From Syntrophomonadaceae bacterium (GTDB taxonomy: Bacteria > Bacillota > Syntrophomonadia > Syntrophomonadales > Syntrophothermaceae), in assembly GCA_012719535.1 (NCBI GenBank), contig JAAYAC010000086.1, positions 1 through 53,054 of the forward strand: a DNA stretch of 53,054 nucleotides, in the 5' to 3' direction. Below, piece after piece: positions 26,824 through 34,793 of the stretch. Under the pieces are notes generated by a model. The model was not told the DNA's origin. It did no database searches and was given only the letters and a program-made list of their open reading frames with translations. The translations under genes were made by a program, and so were the position numbers. Numbering within the stretch: the first letter of the stretch is position 1; every line of letters begins with the position of its first letter.

Positions 26824-28143
26824 ATGCAGGTTGCCCAAGGGGTCCAGCGGGACCGTGTGCTCATTGAAAACGTAATAGTAGTACCCGTGACCGGGCCAGG
26901 TGAATACATTTCCCACGGTCACATAGTAGTGGAAGGGCAGTACATCATGCGTGTGGCAGCAGGCAACCCCGTTACCCGGGAAGGTTTTGACAGGATTATC
27001 GACGGCCGGGGTAAACTAGCTTTGCCGGGTTTTATTAACACCCATACTCACGCAGCGATGACCCTGCTACGTAGCTACGCCGATGATCTGCCCCTGATGG
27101 AATGGTTGGAGACACGTATCTGGCCGTTGGAAGCCCGCCTGACGGGAGAAGATATCTACTGGGGAAGCATGCTTTGCATTGCTGAAATGATTAAGTCGGG
27201 CACTACAACTTTTGCTGATATGTACTTCCATATGGACCAGGTAGCTAGAGCTGTGGAGGAGAGTGGCATCCGGGCTAGCCTCTCCCGGGGTATGATCGGG
27301 GTGGGACCTGAAAACGAGCTGGCCTTGACCGAGAGCAGGGAATTGGTGGAAAAATGGCACGGTAAGGCCCAGGGGAGAATCCGGTTCCTGCTTGGCCCCC
27401 ACGCTCCCTACACCTGCCCGCCCGGTTACCTGCAAAAAGTAATGACCCTAGCTGATGAACTGGGGGTAGGTATTCATATCCACCTGGCCGAAACGCGGAG
27501 CGAGTTTGAAGACATTCTTCGGCAGTACGGCAAGACCCCGGTGGCTCTCATGCAGGAAGTGGGGTTGTTCAGCCGTCCGGTGCTGGCCGCGCATTGTGTG
27601 CACCTCACCGACGAGGACATCCAGATTCTCGCCGCCAATCGGGTAGCAGTGGCGCACAACCCGCAAAGCAACATGAAGCTGGCCAGCGGGATAGCCCGGG
27701 TACCGGAATTGCTACAGGCAGGGGTGACGGTGGGCCTGGAGACGGACGGTGCTTCGAGCAATAACAACCAGGACATGATCGACGAGATGCGGAGTTGCGC
27801 CTTCTTGCACAAGGTTAGTACCATGAATCCCCAGATTATGCCTGCCTACCAGGTGATAGAAATGGCTACTGCCAAAGGGGCGCAAGCCCTGGGACTGGAA
27901 AGTGAGGTGGGGGTGCTCAGACCGGGCATGAAAGCCGATATTATCCTGGTTAACCTGGAAAAACCACACCTCTATCCCCACCATGACGTAATTGCCCACC
28001 TGGTTTATGCTGCCCAGGCGGCCGACGTGGACACAGTCATGGTGGACGGGCAAGTCCTCATGGAAGACCGCCGTCTGACCACTATCGATGAAAGCCGGGT
28101 ACTGGCAGAGGCCGCCCGGATCACTACCCGGTTGCTCAGCTAA
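26824..28143 (+). CDS. mtaD: 5-methylthioadenosine/S-adenosylhomocysteine deaminase
   Basis: Hydrolytic deamination of methylthioadenosine (and S-adenosylhomocysteine or 5'-deoxyadenosine) to the inosine forms. The 439-residue amidohydrolase has metal ligands His74 and His76 in NTHTHAAM, then LGPHAPYTC, HIHLAET, AAHCVHL and the ETDGASSNNNQDM block with the metal aspartate. ATG 26824 follows GAGGTG. As last gene of the operon it provides the substrate for the Asn-type phosphorylase at the operon's start. Confidence 0.92.
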   Translation: MQVAQGVQRDRVLIENVIVVPVTGPGEYISHGHIVVEGQYIMRVAAGNPVTREGFDRIIDGRGKLALPGFINTHTHAAMTLLRSYADDLPLMEWLETRIWPLEARLTGEDIYWGSMLCIAEMIKSGTTTFADMYFHMDQVARAVEESGIRASLSRGMIGVGPENELALTESRELVEKWHGKAQGRIRFLLGPHAPYTCPPGYLQKVMTLADELGVGIHIHLAETRSEFEDILRQYGKTPVALMQEVGLFSRPVLAAHCVHLTDEDIQILAANRVAVAHNPQSNMKLASGIARVPELLQAGVTVGLETDGASSNNNQDMIDEMRSCAFLHKVSTMNPQIMPAYQVIEMATAKGAQALGLESEVGVLRPGMKADIILVNLEKPHLYPHHDVIAHLVYAAQAADVDTVMVDGQVLMEDRRLTTIDESRVLAEAARITTRLLS

Positions 28144-28175
28144 CGGCGAAAATGGCTGCCCGGCCCCGGGGCCCT

Positions 28176-29012
28176 TTAGAGAAGTGCCAGTATGCGCTCC
28201 CTGGTTTCCCGCCTTTTGATTTCAACCCCGGTGAAATCCATCGCCGGTATATAGAATTCTTCCAGGCGATCGTGGACTTCCTTCGCGTTGCGGATACAAC
28301 TTATAGCACCCGCCAGGCAGGCGGAAAACCTGGTACGGGCATCTTCGATCTCGTGGCTAAAGCGAGCCAGCCGGCTTGAGTCCACCAGGTCGTCCAGGCA
28401 GATGCAGGACTTGCTCGGGTGAACGGTCAGGGGCTCCGCGGTATTTACAATCCAACCGGAGGTATCAACCACTGCCACGGCTATGTCCGGTAAGATTACG
28501 GCCTCAAGGTGCTCGGGGATGAACGGATTGTGGTAATTCTGAACCTGCATACCCAGGAATTCTGCTAAGCTACTGACGGCCGAAAGTATCTTATCGACCC
28601 CCGTACCGGGGTTGCCCTTGACCTGGTGCAGGGTATAGCCTTTATCCACCAGGGATGCCAGGTGGGTGGTAATTCCACCGGGGGTAATGGCTGAAGCAAA
28701 AAGGTGGCGGGGGTTATTGCGGCACCTGGGGGGATTGTCGGGTGTGCGGTGAAAGATTCTTTCTACCAGACTCCGGGTCACCCGGTTTCTTTCCAGGGGC
28801 TCCACCACTTCTTCATAACAGGAGGACCACCTGTCAAAGACCACCCGGGCCTCTTGCAAAAGGCTGTAGGCCAGGGCGAAGTAGCGGCTGTTCAGGTTCG
28901 TGGCCGTGGTAATCTCTTCTCTGGATTGTACGAGCTTACCCTCATCCCAGTATTCTCCCAGATTTATAATCTCGTCCACCGCCCCCGGGTAGCGCGGGTC
29001 TACCACATGAAG
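28176..29012 (-). pseudogene. 5'-truncated P-loop protein gene (PRK06851-like)
   Basis: The remaining ~280 residues resemble the C-terminal three quarters of a two-domain, ~370-residue ATPase-like family (PRK06851 type). The recognisable sequence starts at HVVDPRYPGAVDEIINLGEYWDE, which in complete members lies near residue 90-95 after a first Walker A. That N-terminal part, with the intact P-loop, is missing. The second domain has a degenerate P-loop, KGNPGTGVDK, where GKS/T is expected. The frame stays open to 29051 only because it runs into recombinase 3' sequence in another frame. The junction coincides with a 7-base repeat at 29013. Probably non-functional. Family recalled from memory, not searched. 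Confidence 0.7.
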
Positions 29013-30537
29013 GGTTGTAACTAGTGTCGATCGTTTGTGACAGTCTGGCAAACACCTCTATTATGTCCGGTGTTGCTACTACCTGGGATACAACCATCCT
29101 CACTATTCGCTGGCGCTCTGCAAAGGTGAGGCTGTTTAATTTGTTGCCCAGATAAGTCCCCATATCCTCCAAGTACGAGAGTTGCTCCAGAGTAATATCG
29201 CCCCGGGCCAGTTCCCTTTCTATTTCCTGTCCCCGGGATTTCAGAATACCTATCCGTTCTTGTATGTCTGAAAGGTTTCTTTCCACGTCATCGATGCCTA
29301 TCAAGCCTTTTTGGAAGAGGTAGGTCAGGCGTTGCTTTTCTTGCTGTGCTGCCCGGATAGCTTTTTCAACTTGATGCAATTCCTTTGTTAACTCTGTTTT
29401 TTGATTGCTGTTGTTTGCTTCCTCAAGGAATAGGGCGGGGGTTAATACCCATTCACATATTTTCGCCCAGACCTGTTCCTCTATTTCTTTGGTTGGGATA
29501 TAGGGTAATGTGCAACCGTTCTTGTGTCTTGTCCGGCCAGCACAGCGATAGTAGTAAAGATGCTTATCACCAGTCTTGCTTTTTGCCTGGACGCCAGAGC
29601 ATGGAGACCCGCAGAGACCACAAACAACCAGGCCGGATAACAGGTATTCACCTAAGGTATTCCCCGGCCGCAGGCGACGAGCATTGGATAGCCTGGCCTG
29701 AACCTCTAGCCAGAGCTTGTCAGGGATGATCTGCGGGATATGGATAGGTATCCACTCTTCCTCCGGGCGGATGGTGGTGCTTACCTTTTCCTTCTCAGAG
29801 CGGTACCGATTGTATTTCCTTCCTTCTGTATTGTACCGATTGAAATAGATGGTGCCAGTATAGGCAGGATTCTGAAGGATACGCTTCACCGTAGCTTTCT
29901 GCCAGACGCTATTTCGGGGGGAGGGTATTCCCATAGAGTTCAAGCGGCGTGTAACTTCGTAATAACTGATCCGCTCCTCAGCCATCCAGCGGTACATCAT
30001 CGTGATTACCCGGGCTGCCTCTTGGTTAACGATCAAAGTGGAACTCTCTTTGTCATAATCGTAGCCGTATATTCTAGGGTTGTGTGTCAACTTACCCTGT
30101 TTTGCTTTCTGAATTTTGCCCCGTCGGGATCTTTCCTTTATCTTTTCTTTTTCATATTCAGAGATAGCTCCCCGCATGGCATAGAACAGACGCCCCTCAG
30201 GAGTGTTTTGAAAATCCATGTTTACAAATATGAGCTTGGCACCGGTTTTCTCGATATCATCAGTTATGATTAACTGGTGGGCCAGGTTTCGGGCCAGACG
30301 GTCAGGATCCATGCAGATAAAGAAAGAGGCCTTGGTTTCTTTTAGCCGGGCCAGGGCATCATCCAGTCCGGGGCGGTTCAGGATGCTTCCAGACACACCT
30401 TCATCGCCAAAGTCCTCAACTATGATTGCCCCAAGGTCTTCGGCTTTCTTTCTGCAGGCTTCTCGCTGGGCCTCAATGGAATATCCATGCTTGGCCTGGT
30501 CTTCTGTTGAGACTCTGACATAGGTGATTGCACGCAT
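28942..30537 (-). CDS. Large serine recombinase
   Basis: Site-specific DNA recombinase of the large serine type. The 531-residue protein has an N-terminal catalytic domain with nucleophile Ser10 in YVRVSTEDQ and DRLAR, a recombinase domain (about 165-275, YMWMAEERISY-type segment and NPAYTG), a zinc ribbon (CGLCGSPC ... CAGRTRHKNGC, about 308-350) and a coiled coil (about 385-480). ATG 30537 follows AAGGGGG. The last codons run over the junction with the truncated P-loop gene, so the final ~20 residues may come from host DNA. No other phage or transposon gene accompanies it. Confidence 0.92.
   Translation of the reverse strand: MRAITYVRVSTEDQAKHGYSIEAQREACRKKAEDLGAIIVEDFGDEGVSGSILNRPGLDDALARLKETKASFFICMDPDRLARNLAHQLIITDDIEKTGAKLIFVNMDFQNTPEGRLFYAMRGAISEYEKEKIKERSRRGKIQKAKQGKLTHNPRIYGYDYDKESSTLIVNQEAARVITMMYRWMAEERISYYEVTRRLNSMGIPSPRNSVWQKATVKRILQNPAYTGTIYFNRYNTEGRKYNRYRSEKEKVSTTIRPEEEWIPIHIPQIIPDKLWLEVQARLSNARRLRPGNTLGEYLLSGLVVCGLCGSPCSGVQAKSKTGDKHLYYYRCAGRTRHKNGCTLPYIPTKEIEEQVWAKICEWVLTPALFLEEANNSNQKTELTKELHQVEKAIRAAQQEKQRLTYLFQKGLIGIDDVERNLSDIQERIGILKSRGQEIERELARGDITLEQLSYLEDMGTYLGNKLNSLTFAERQRIVRMVVSQVVATPDIIEVFARLSQTIDTSYNPSCGRPALPGGGGRDYKSGRILG
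29013..29019 (+). other. Candidate left recombination core GGTTGTA
   Basis: GGTTGTA followed by ACTA stands exactly where recombinase sequence meets the truncated gene. A matching GGTTGTA followed by CTA occurs at 30668-30674. Short, so only a candidate. Confidence 0.35.
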
Positions 30538-30640
30538 TTGCCAGGACCCCCTTCAAGAGAGAGCAGGTACCGTATCACTTGGCGGATACAGTCGTTGTTC
30601 TCTGCAATAAAGTGTACGACAACTTGTCTGCCCAAAATAA

Positions 30641-30666
30641 TCCCCTCTCAAACTTATGAGAGGGGA
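30641..30666. terminator. Stem-loop upstream of the recombinase gene
   Basis: Arms TCCCCTCTCA / TGAGAGGGGA with loop AACTTA. On the minus strand it is followed by TTATTTTGGG, so it could stop transcripts entering the recombinase gene from the right. It may also mark the right end of the inserted segment. Confidence 0.55.
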
Positions 30667-30667
30667 T

Positions 30668-30674
30668 GGTTGTA
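30668..30674 (+). other. Candidate right recombination core GGTTGTA
   Basis: Second copy of the 7-base sequence at the left junction. The pair delimits about 1.66 kb holding only the recombinase gene and a stem-loop. Confidence 0.35.
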
Positions 30675-30697
30675 CTATGCACAATCCTCGGCATAGA

Positions 30698-30730
30698 ATG
30701 ACAATTTTTGGAAGTCAGATCTAGTATAAT
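30698..30730 (+). promoter_or_regulatory. Candidate spoIIGA promoter with long spacer
   Basis: ATGACA (30698-30703) and TATAAT (30725-30730) are 21 bases apart. The B. subtilis spoIIG promoter also has an over-long spacer and is activated by Spo0A. A partial Spo0A-like sequence (TTGTCAT on the minus strand) overlaps the -35. It lies about 100 bases before spoIIGA and only about 25 bases from the recombinase segment. Confidence 0.4.
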
Positions 30731-30828
30731 TTACCTAACGCCCTGACAGGTCTTTATTGGGTGTGAAACTCATAGGTATTTACTGGTGAGGTATTGGCCG
30801 CAGGGACTGGAATCGGGAGTGATTCCGT

Positions 30829-31707
30829 ATGATAGGCAACTGCGTATACGCCGACGTAACTTTTCTGGTTAATCTGGTTATGGATTTTGTCATCCTGTGG
30901 GCAACGGCCAAACTGGCGGGGTTTAGGATTGTCTACCGGAGAATAGCGGTAGCATCGCTGCTGGGCGCCGTGTATGCGGTTGGTTATCTTTTTCCCCAAT
31001 TGGCCAACTGGTACGCGTTGCCGATCAAGGTGATATTCTCTTGTATTCTGGTTATCTTCGCCTTTTGGCCGGCGGGGTGGGATGACTTCAAGAAACTGTT
31101 CATGTACTTTTACGGCGTTAGTTTTGTTGTTGCCGGGGCCGTAATGAGTTCGGCCTACCTTTTCAAACCCGGTACTATCTTCAGGTTTTCCTATGCATGG
31201 CTCCTGGGCGGGATCTTCTGTGCTTTTTGCCTGGGTAAGTGGGGCGAAAGAATCCTGGCCGAGAAACTGGTCCCGGGGATGATGGGCTTCCCGGTCCGGG
31301 TAGTTTTTGACGGGGTCAGTTGTGAAGGGGAAGGTTTTGTGGACACCGGGAATACTCTACAGGATCCACTCACCCGCCGCCCGGTGGTGGTGGCGGAGTA
31401 CAGTCTTATCCGCGACTGTTTGCCCGAGGATGTCAGGGAGGTGCTGGATGCTGCGGGTGAAGACGGTGATTGTATCCAGGCTATGACCACTACCAGTTGG
31501 GCTCACCGCTTGCGGGTGATTCCCTTCACCTCCATTGGTAGGCCACATGGGTTGATGCTCGGATTGAGATGTGACGAGGTGGTGATAGACACCGGTTATG
31601 AATCGGTTAATCGTAAAAACATTGTCATCGGCGTCTACCAAGAGCGGTTGAGCCCGGAAGGCAAATTTCAAATGTTGCTTCCAGCCGAGATTCTGCTTAA
31701 AGGATAG
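30829..31707 (+). CDS. spoIIGA: Sporulation sigma-E factor processing peptidase SpoIIGA
   Basis: Membrane aspartic protease that removes the pro-sequence of sigma-E in the mother cell. The 292-residue protein has about five hydrophobic segments in the first 135 residues and a C-terminal retropepsin-like domain with catalytic Asp172 in GFVDTGNTLQDP. ATG 30829 follows GGGAG. Twelve bases separate it from sigE, the conserved arrangement. Confidence 0.95.
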   Translation: MIGNCVYADVTFLVNLVMDFVILWATAKLAGFRIVYRRIAVASLLGAVYAVGYLFPQLANWYALPIKVIFSCILVIFAFWPAGWDDFKKLFMYFYGVSFVVAGAVMSSAYLFKPGTIFRFSYAWLLGGIFCAFCLGKWGERILAEKLVPGMMGFPVRVVFDGVSCEGEGFVDTGNTLQDPLTRRPVVVAEYSLIRDCLPEDVREVLDAAGEDGDCIQAMTTTSWAHRLRVIPFTSIGRPHGLMLGLRCDEVVIDTGYESVNRKNIVIGVYQERLSPEGKFQMLLPAEILLKG

Positions 31708-31719
31708 GGGGATGTGGAG

Positions 31720-32448
31720 ATGAAACAGTTCCTTGCTGGAATGATAAGCCGGTGGAGATTATGGCTAGTCAAAGTACTTCATGCCAGGCGAATTCCCAAT
31801 AGTGTCTTCTATGTGGGCAGCACCGAAGTCCTACCACCTCCCTTGAGTGCGGAAGAGGAGAGCTTGCTGATTCAGCGGCTCGAACAGGGTGATGTTTGTG
31901 TCAAGAGTACATTGATAGAACATAACCTGCGGCTGGTGGTATACATTGCCAAGAAGTTCGAAAACACCGGTATTAACATCGAAGATCTGGTCTCCATAGG
32001 AACCATAGGGCTGATTAAAGCGGTCAATACTTTTGAGCCCAAGAAAAACATCAAGCTGGCTACATATGCTTCGCGCTGTATTGAAAATGAAATTCTGATG
32101 TACCTGCGTCGCAATATCAAAACCCGGGTGGAGGTTTCCCTGGATGAGCCCCTGAATGTGGATTGGGATGGTAATGAGCTCTTACTTTCCGATGTATTGG
32201 GGACCGAAGCGGACATGATTTACAAGAAGATCGAAGACGAAGTGGAAAAGAAATTGCTGTCCCAGGCTATGCTCAGGCTTACTCCGCGGGAAAAGAAGAT
32301 AATACTACTGCGTTTTGGCCTGGAGGACGGCTGTGAAAAGACGCAGAAAGAAGTGGCCGACATACTGGGTATTTCCCAGTCGTACATTTCCCGCCTGGAA
32401 AAACGTATCTTACGGCGGCTCCGCCGGGAGATGCGAAAGATCGAGTAA
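31720..32448 (+). CDS. sigE: RNA polymerase sporulation sigma factor sigma-E (pro-form)
   Basis: Early mother-cell sigma factor. The 242-residue pro-protein begins with a basic, amphipathic pro-sequence (about 1-30) and the cleavage-region motif [16 protein letters not shown], matching the B. subtilis site. Region 2 ([42 protein letters not shown]) and region 4 helix-turn-helix ([13 protein letters not shown]) are intact. A GTG at 31714 is in frame, but ATG 31720 has better spacing from GGGG. sigG does not follow directly as usual. Confidence 0.97.
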   Translation: MKQFLAGMISRWRLWLVKVLHARRIPNSVFYVGSTEVLPPPLSAEEESLLIQRLEQGDVCVKSTLIEHNLRLVVYIAKKFENTGINIEDLVSIGTIGLIKAVNTFEPKKNIKLATYASRCIENEILMYLRRNIKTRVEVSLDEPLNVDWDGNELLLSDVLGTEADMIYKKIEDEVEKKLLSQAMLRLTPREKKIILLRFGLEDGCEKTQKEVADILGISQSYISRLEKRILRRLRREMRKIE

Positions 32449-32485
32449 GGCAGACCATACCTGAAACCGCAGACCCCTATGGCCC

Positions 32486-32544
32486 GGCACTCAGCTTCGG
32501 CTAGCGTGCTGGAGGCGATTTGGAATTAGCCAAGACTGAGTGCC
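32486..32544 (+). other. Stem-loop and direct repeats in the sigE-bioB gap
   Basis: GGCACTCAG (32486-32494) pairs perfectly with CTGAGTGCC (32536-32544), and inner GGCTA (32499-32503) pairs with TAGCC (32527-32531). No T-run follows, so it is not a normal terminator. A direct repeat TAGTTAAGTCA lies at 32628-32638 and 32640-32650. Could be a mobile-element relic or a small RNA. Confidence 0.4.
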
Positions 32545-32655
32545 AGGTCGCCAGCTCAACACACTCATCGTTTGGATTAGTATAGTTTTTAACGTGATTC
32601 ATAAAGACAAATGCCGGTGTTTATCATTAGTTAAGTCACTAGTTAAGTCAGTGTC

Positions 32656-32765
32656 ATCAGGAGCGACCGAATAAGGTCGTGTTGTACAGCGGGTGGGACT
32701 CCCGCCGAGCAAGGTCTAGCCAACCACTCATAGCTGGTCTTGGAGCATAACAGGCAATAGGTATG
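32656..32765 (+). mobile_element. Possible relic of a group II intron 5' domain
   Basis: Three adjacent stem-loops (GCGACC/GGTCGT, GCGGG/CCCGC, ACCA/TGGT) with linking sequence GCAAGGTCTAGCCAACCA resemble domain I of bacterial group II introns as I remember it. No reverse transcriptase or domain V is present. The rest of 32449-33064, about 620 bases, has no gene I can support. Confidence 0.3.
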
Positions 32766-33064
32766 TTTAAGCGTAGGCAGGCAAATGATTTACAAAAGTT
32801 TCGCCAGAATGCCTCCGGTTTCTCCTCAAAATCCTGCAAAATTCCTACAGTAACTTTACACTATCTAGGGGAAATATCCTGTTCCGGTAGATGTTAAAAG
32901 AAAACGGATGAGCCCGGTCATCTTGCCTCACCCGCACTCTCTCTTATCGCCAGTTCATCCCTAGTTGCCATTTTCAGCTTCTTCTGCCACCTCTTGCACG
33001 CATAAGGAAGGCTTCCCATTTAGACACAAACACAATCTTAATACTGGTTAAAACACCAAGGAAA

Positions 33065-33094
33065 TGTTAACCTGTTATGGTAAACAGGTTGACA
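33065..33094 (+). promoter_or_regulatory. BirA operator of the biotin operon
   Basis: TGTTAACC-N14-GGTTGACA, an almost perfect inverted repeat (outer 12-base arms match at 11 of 12 positions). It closely resembles Firmicutes BirA operators of the TTGTTAACC...GGTTAACAA type. It contains TTGACA (33089-33094), a possible -35; a TATATA stretch near 33118-33126 may be the -10 with another -35. About 145 bases before bioB. Confidence 0.85.
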
Positions 33095-33240
33095 ATTTGG
33101 TTCCGGATATACAAAAATATATATATAAGCCAGCCGAGAACCGTTACCATGATCCGGGAGGAGGGATAAAAAAGGCATTTTTGCGTTTAGTTACAGCTAG
33201 ACCGGTACTTTAGTTTTATAAGCATGAGGTGAAAAAAATA

Positions 33241-34245
33241 ATGAAGAACCACAAGCTGATTGACATAGCTACTAAAATTATGGCAGATCGCAAATACATT
33301 TTGTCCAGCGATGAAATCTCCACAGTCATTAACACTCCGTGGGAGGACCTTCATGTGCTGTTCGCCTGTGCCGCGAGCATAACGCTCAAGTATTGCGGCA
33401 AGTGGGTAAATATATGTTCGGTGATCAATGCCCGATCCGGCACCTGTAGTGAAGATTGCGCTTTCTGTGCCCAGTCGCGTTACCACCATGCCAATATTCA
33501 AATTTATCCTCTCCTCAGTGCAGAAAAAATGGCCCAAACTGCCATAGACTTGCATAAAGGCGGTGCCCGCTTTTTCTCTTTTGTTACCAGCGGTTATATG
33601 CCGAGTGAACAAGATATCAAGGTCATCCAAGCAGCTGCCACCATAATCAAGCACAAGACGGATCTTGCCCTGTGTGCTTCACTGGGAAATTTAACTGAAC
33701 ATTTGGCTGCCCAGCTACGTGAGGTGGGGATTCAAACGTACCACCACAACCTGGAAACGGCTCGTAGTTTTTTCCCCAAAATCTGTACTACTCATTCATA
33801 CGACGAAGACGTTAATACTGTTCTTATCGCCAAGAAACACGGTTTTACAGTCTGCTGTGGCGGCATTTTCGGGCTTGGCGAATCATGGGAACAGCGAGTA
33901 GAGCTGGCTCTCACCCTTAGAGACCTCGATGTCGACAGGGTTCCATTGAACCTGCTTAATCCCATTCCCGGTACTCGCTTGGGGACACGGCCCTTGCTCG
34001 AGCCGTTGGAAGCTTTGAAAATAGTAGCCTTATACCGTTTTCTGCTTCCCGACAAGATCCTTATTATGTGCGGCGGCCGGGAAGTGGTTTTACGAGACCT
34101 GCAATCGTGGGCTCTGATGGCTGGAGCTAACGGAATAATGATAGGCAATTATCTTACTACTAGGGGCCGTAACCTCCAGGATGACATATCGATGTTGCGT
34201 GATCTGGGCTTGAATGCAGAAACAAAGGAGGGACAACTACTGTGA
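33241..34245 (+). CDS. bioB: Biotin synthase
   Basis: Radical SAM enzyme that inserts sulfur into dethiobiotin. The 334-residue protein carries the cluster motif CSEDCAFC (Cys69, Cys73, Cys76) after NARSG, YHHNLET, and the C-terminal GGRE and NGIMIGNYLTT motifs. A GTG at 33229 is in frame, but it is part of the GAGGTG ribosome site, so ATG 33241 is chosen. First gene of bioB-bioY-ecfA-ecfT; no bioA, bioD or bioF genes are in the window, so dethiobiotin is either made elsewhere or imported. Confidence 0.95.
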   Translation: MKNHKLIDIATKIMADRKYILSSDEISTVINTPWEDLHVLFACAASITLKYCGKWVNICSVINARSGTCSEDCAFCAQSRYHHANIQIYPLLSAEKMAQTAIDLHKGGARFFSFVTSGYMPSEQDIKVIQAAATIIKHKTDLALCASLGNLTEHLAAQLREVGIQTYHHNLETARSFFPKICTTHSYDEDVNTVLIAKKHGFTVCCGGIFGLGESWEQRVELALTLRDLDVDRVPLNLLNPIPGTRLGTRPLLEPLEALKIVALYRFLLPDKILIMCGGREVVLRDLQSWALMAGANGIMIGNYLTTRGRNLQDDISMLRDLGLNAETKEGQLL

Positions 34246-34778
34246 AATCTGCAAAAATTTCTCTACGGGGCATGGTGTACGCTTCCATGTTCGCAGCCCT
34301 CACTGCGGTGGGTGCTTATATTACTATTCCCCTTCAACTAGTACCCATCACGCTGCAAACGTTGTTTACTAACTTGGCAGGTGCTCTACTAGGTGGTTAC
34401 CTGGGTGCGCTGAGTCAGCTTGTCTACGTACTGCTCGGAATAATGGGGCTACCTGTTTTTGCCGGCGGCAAGGCAGGCCTGGGTGTGTTACTGGGACCCA
34501 CGGGAGGATACCTCGTTGGATTTATTGCTGGAACGTACTTCATGGGCAAAATGATTGAGAGAAGAGAACAGGCTGGTTTTGGATGGATAGTGCTGGCTCT
34601 GGGGGTTGGCCACGTGGTGATCTATGGGCTGGGAGCTTTACAGTTGTCCGTAGTGGCTCATCTTTCGGCAGCCAAAGCTCTGGCCGTTGGCGTTCTTCCC
34701 TTTCTGCCCGGGGACATACTGAAGATTTTGGTTGCTGCTTTTCTTACTCTTAAACTCAGAGAACTCATCAAGCTCTAG
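34242..34778 (+). CDS. bioY: Biotin ECF transporter substrate-binding component BioY
   Basis: Membrane S-component that binds biotin. The 178-residue protein has about six hydrophobic helices and the BioY blocks ALTAVGAYITIPL, PITLQTLF and GGYLGALSQLVYVLLGIMGLPVFAGGKAG-type glycine-rich helices, followed by GPTGGYLVGF. The GTG start overlaps the bioB stop by four bases. Together with the next two genes it makes a complete dedicated importer. Confidence 0.95.
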   Translation: MKSAKISLRGMVYASMFAALTAVGAYITIPLQLVPITLQTLFTNLAGALLGGYLGALSQLVYVLLGIMGLPVFAGGKAGLGVLLGPTGGYLVGFIAGTYFMGKMIERREQAGFGWIVLALGVGHVVIYGLGALQLSVVAHLSAAKALAVGVLPFLPGDILKILVAAFLTLKLRELIKL

Positions 34779-34793
34779 GAGGTACAAGCAACC

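Noticed and set aside
28162-28173. Palindrome GGCCCCGGGGCC between mtaD and the truncated gene, considered as a terminator
   Set aside because: With no room for a loop it makes a poor hairpin, and only CTTTAG follows.
32657-32839. Minus-strand 60-residue open frame in the sigE-bioB gap
   Set aside because: It runs through the stem-loop region, has no ribosome site and no recognisable motif; treated as non-coding.
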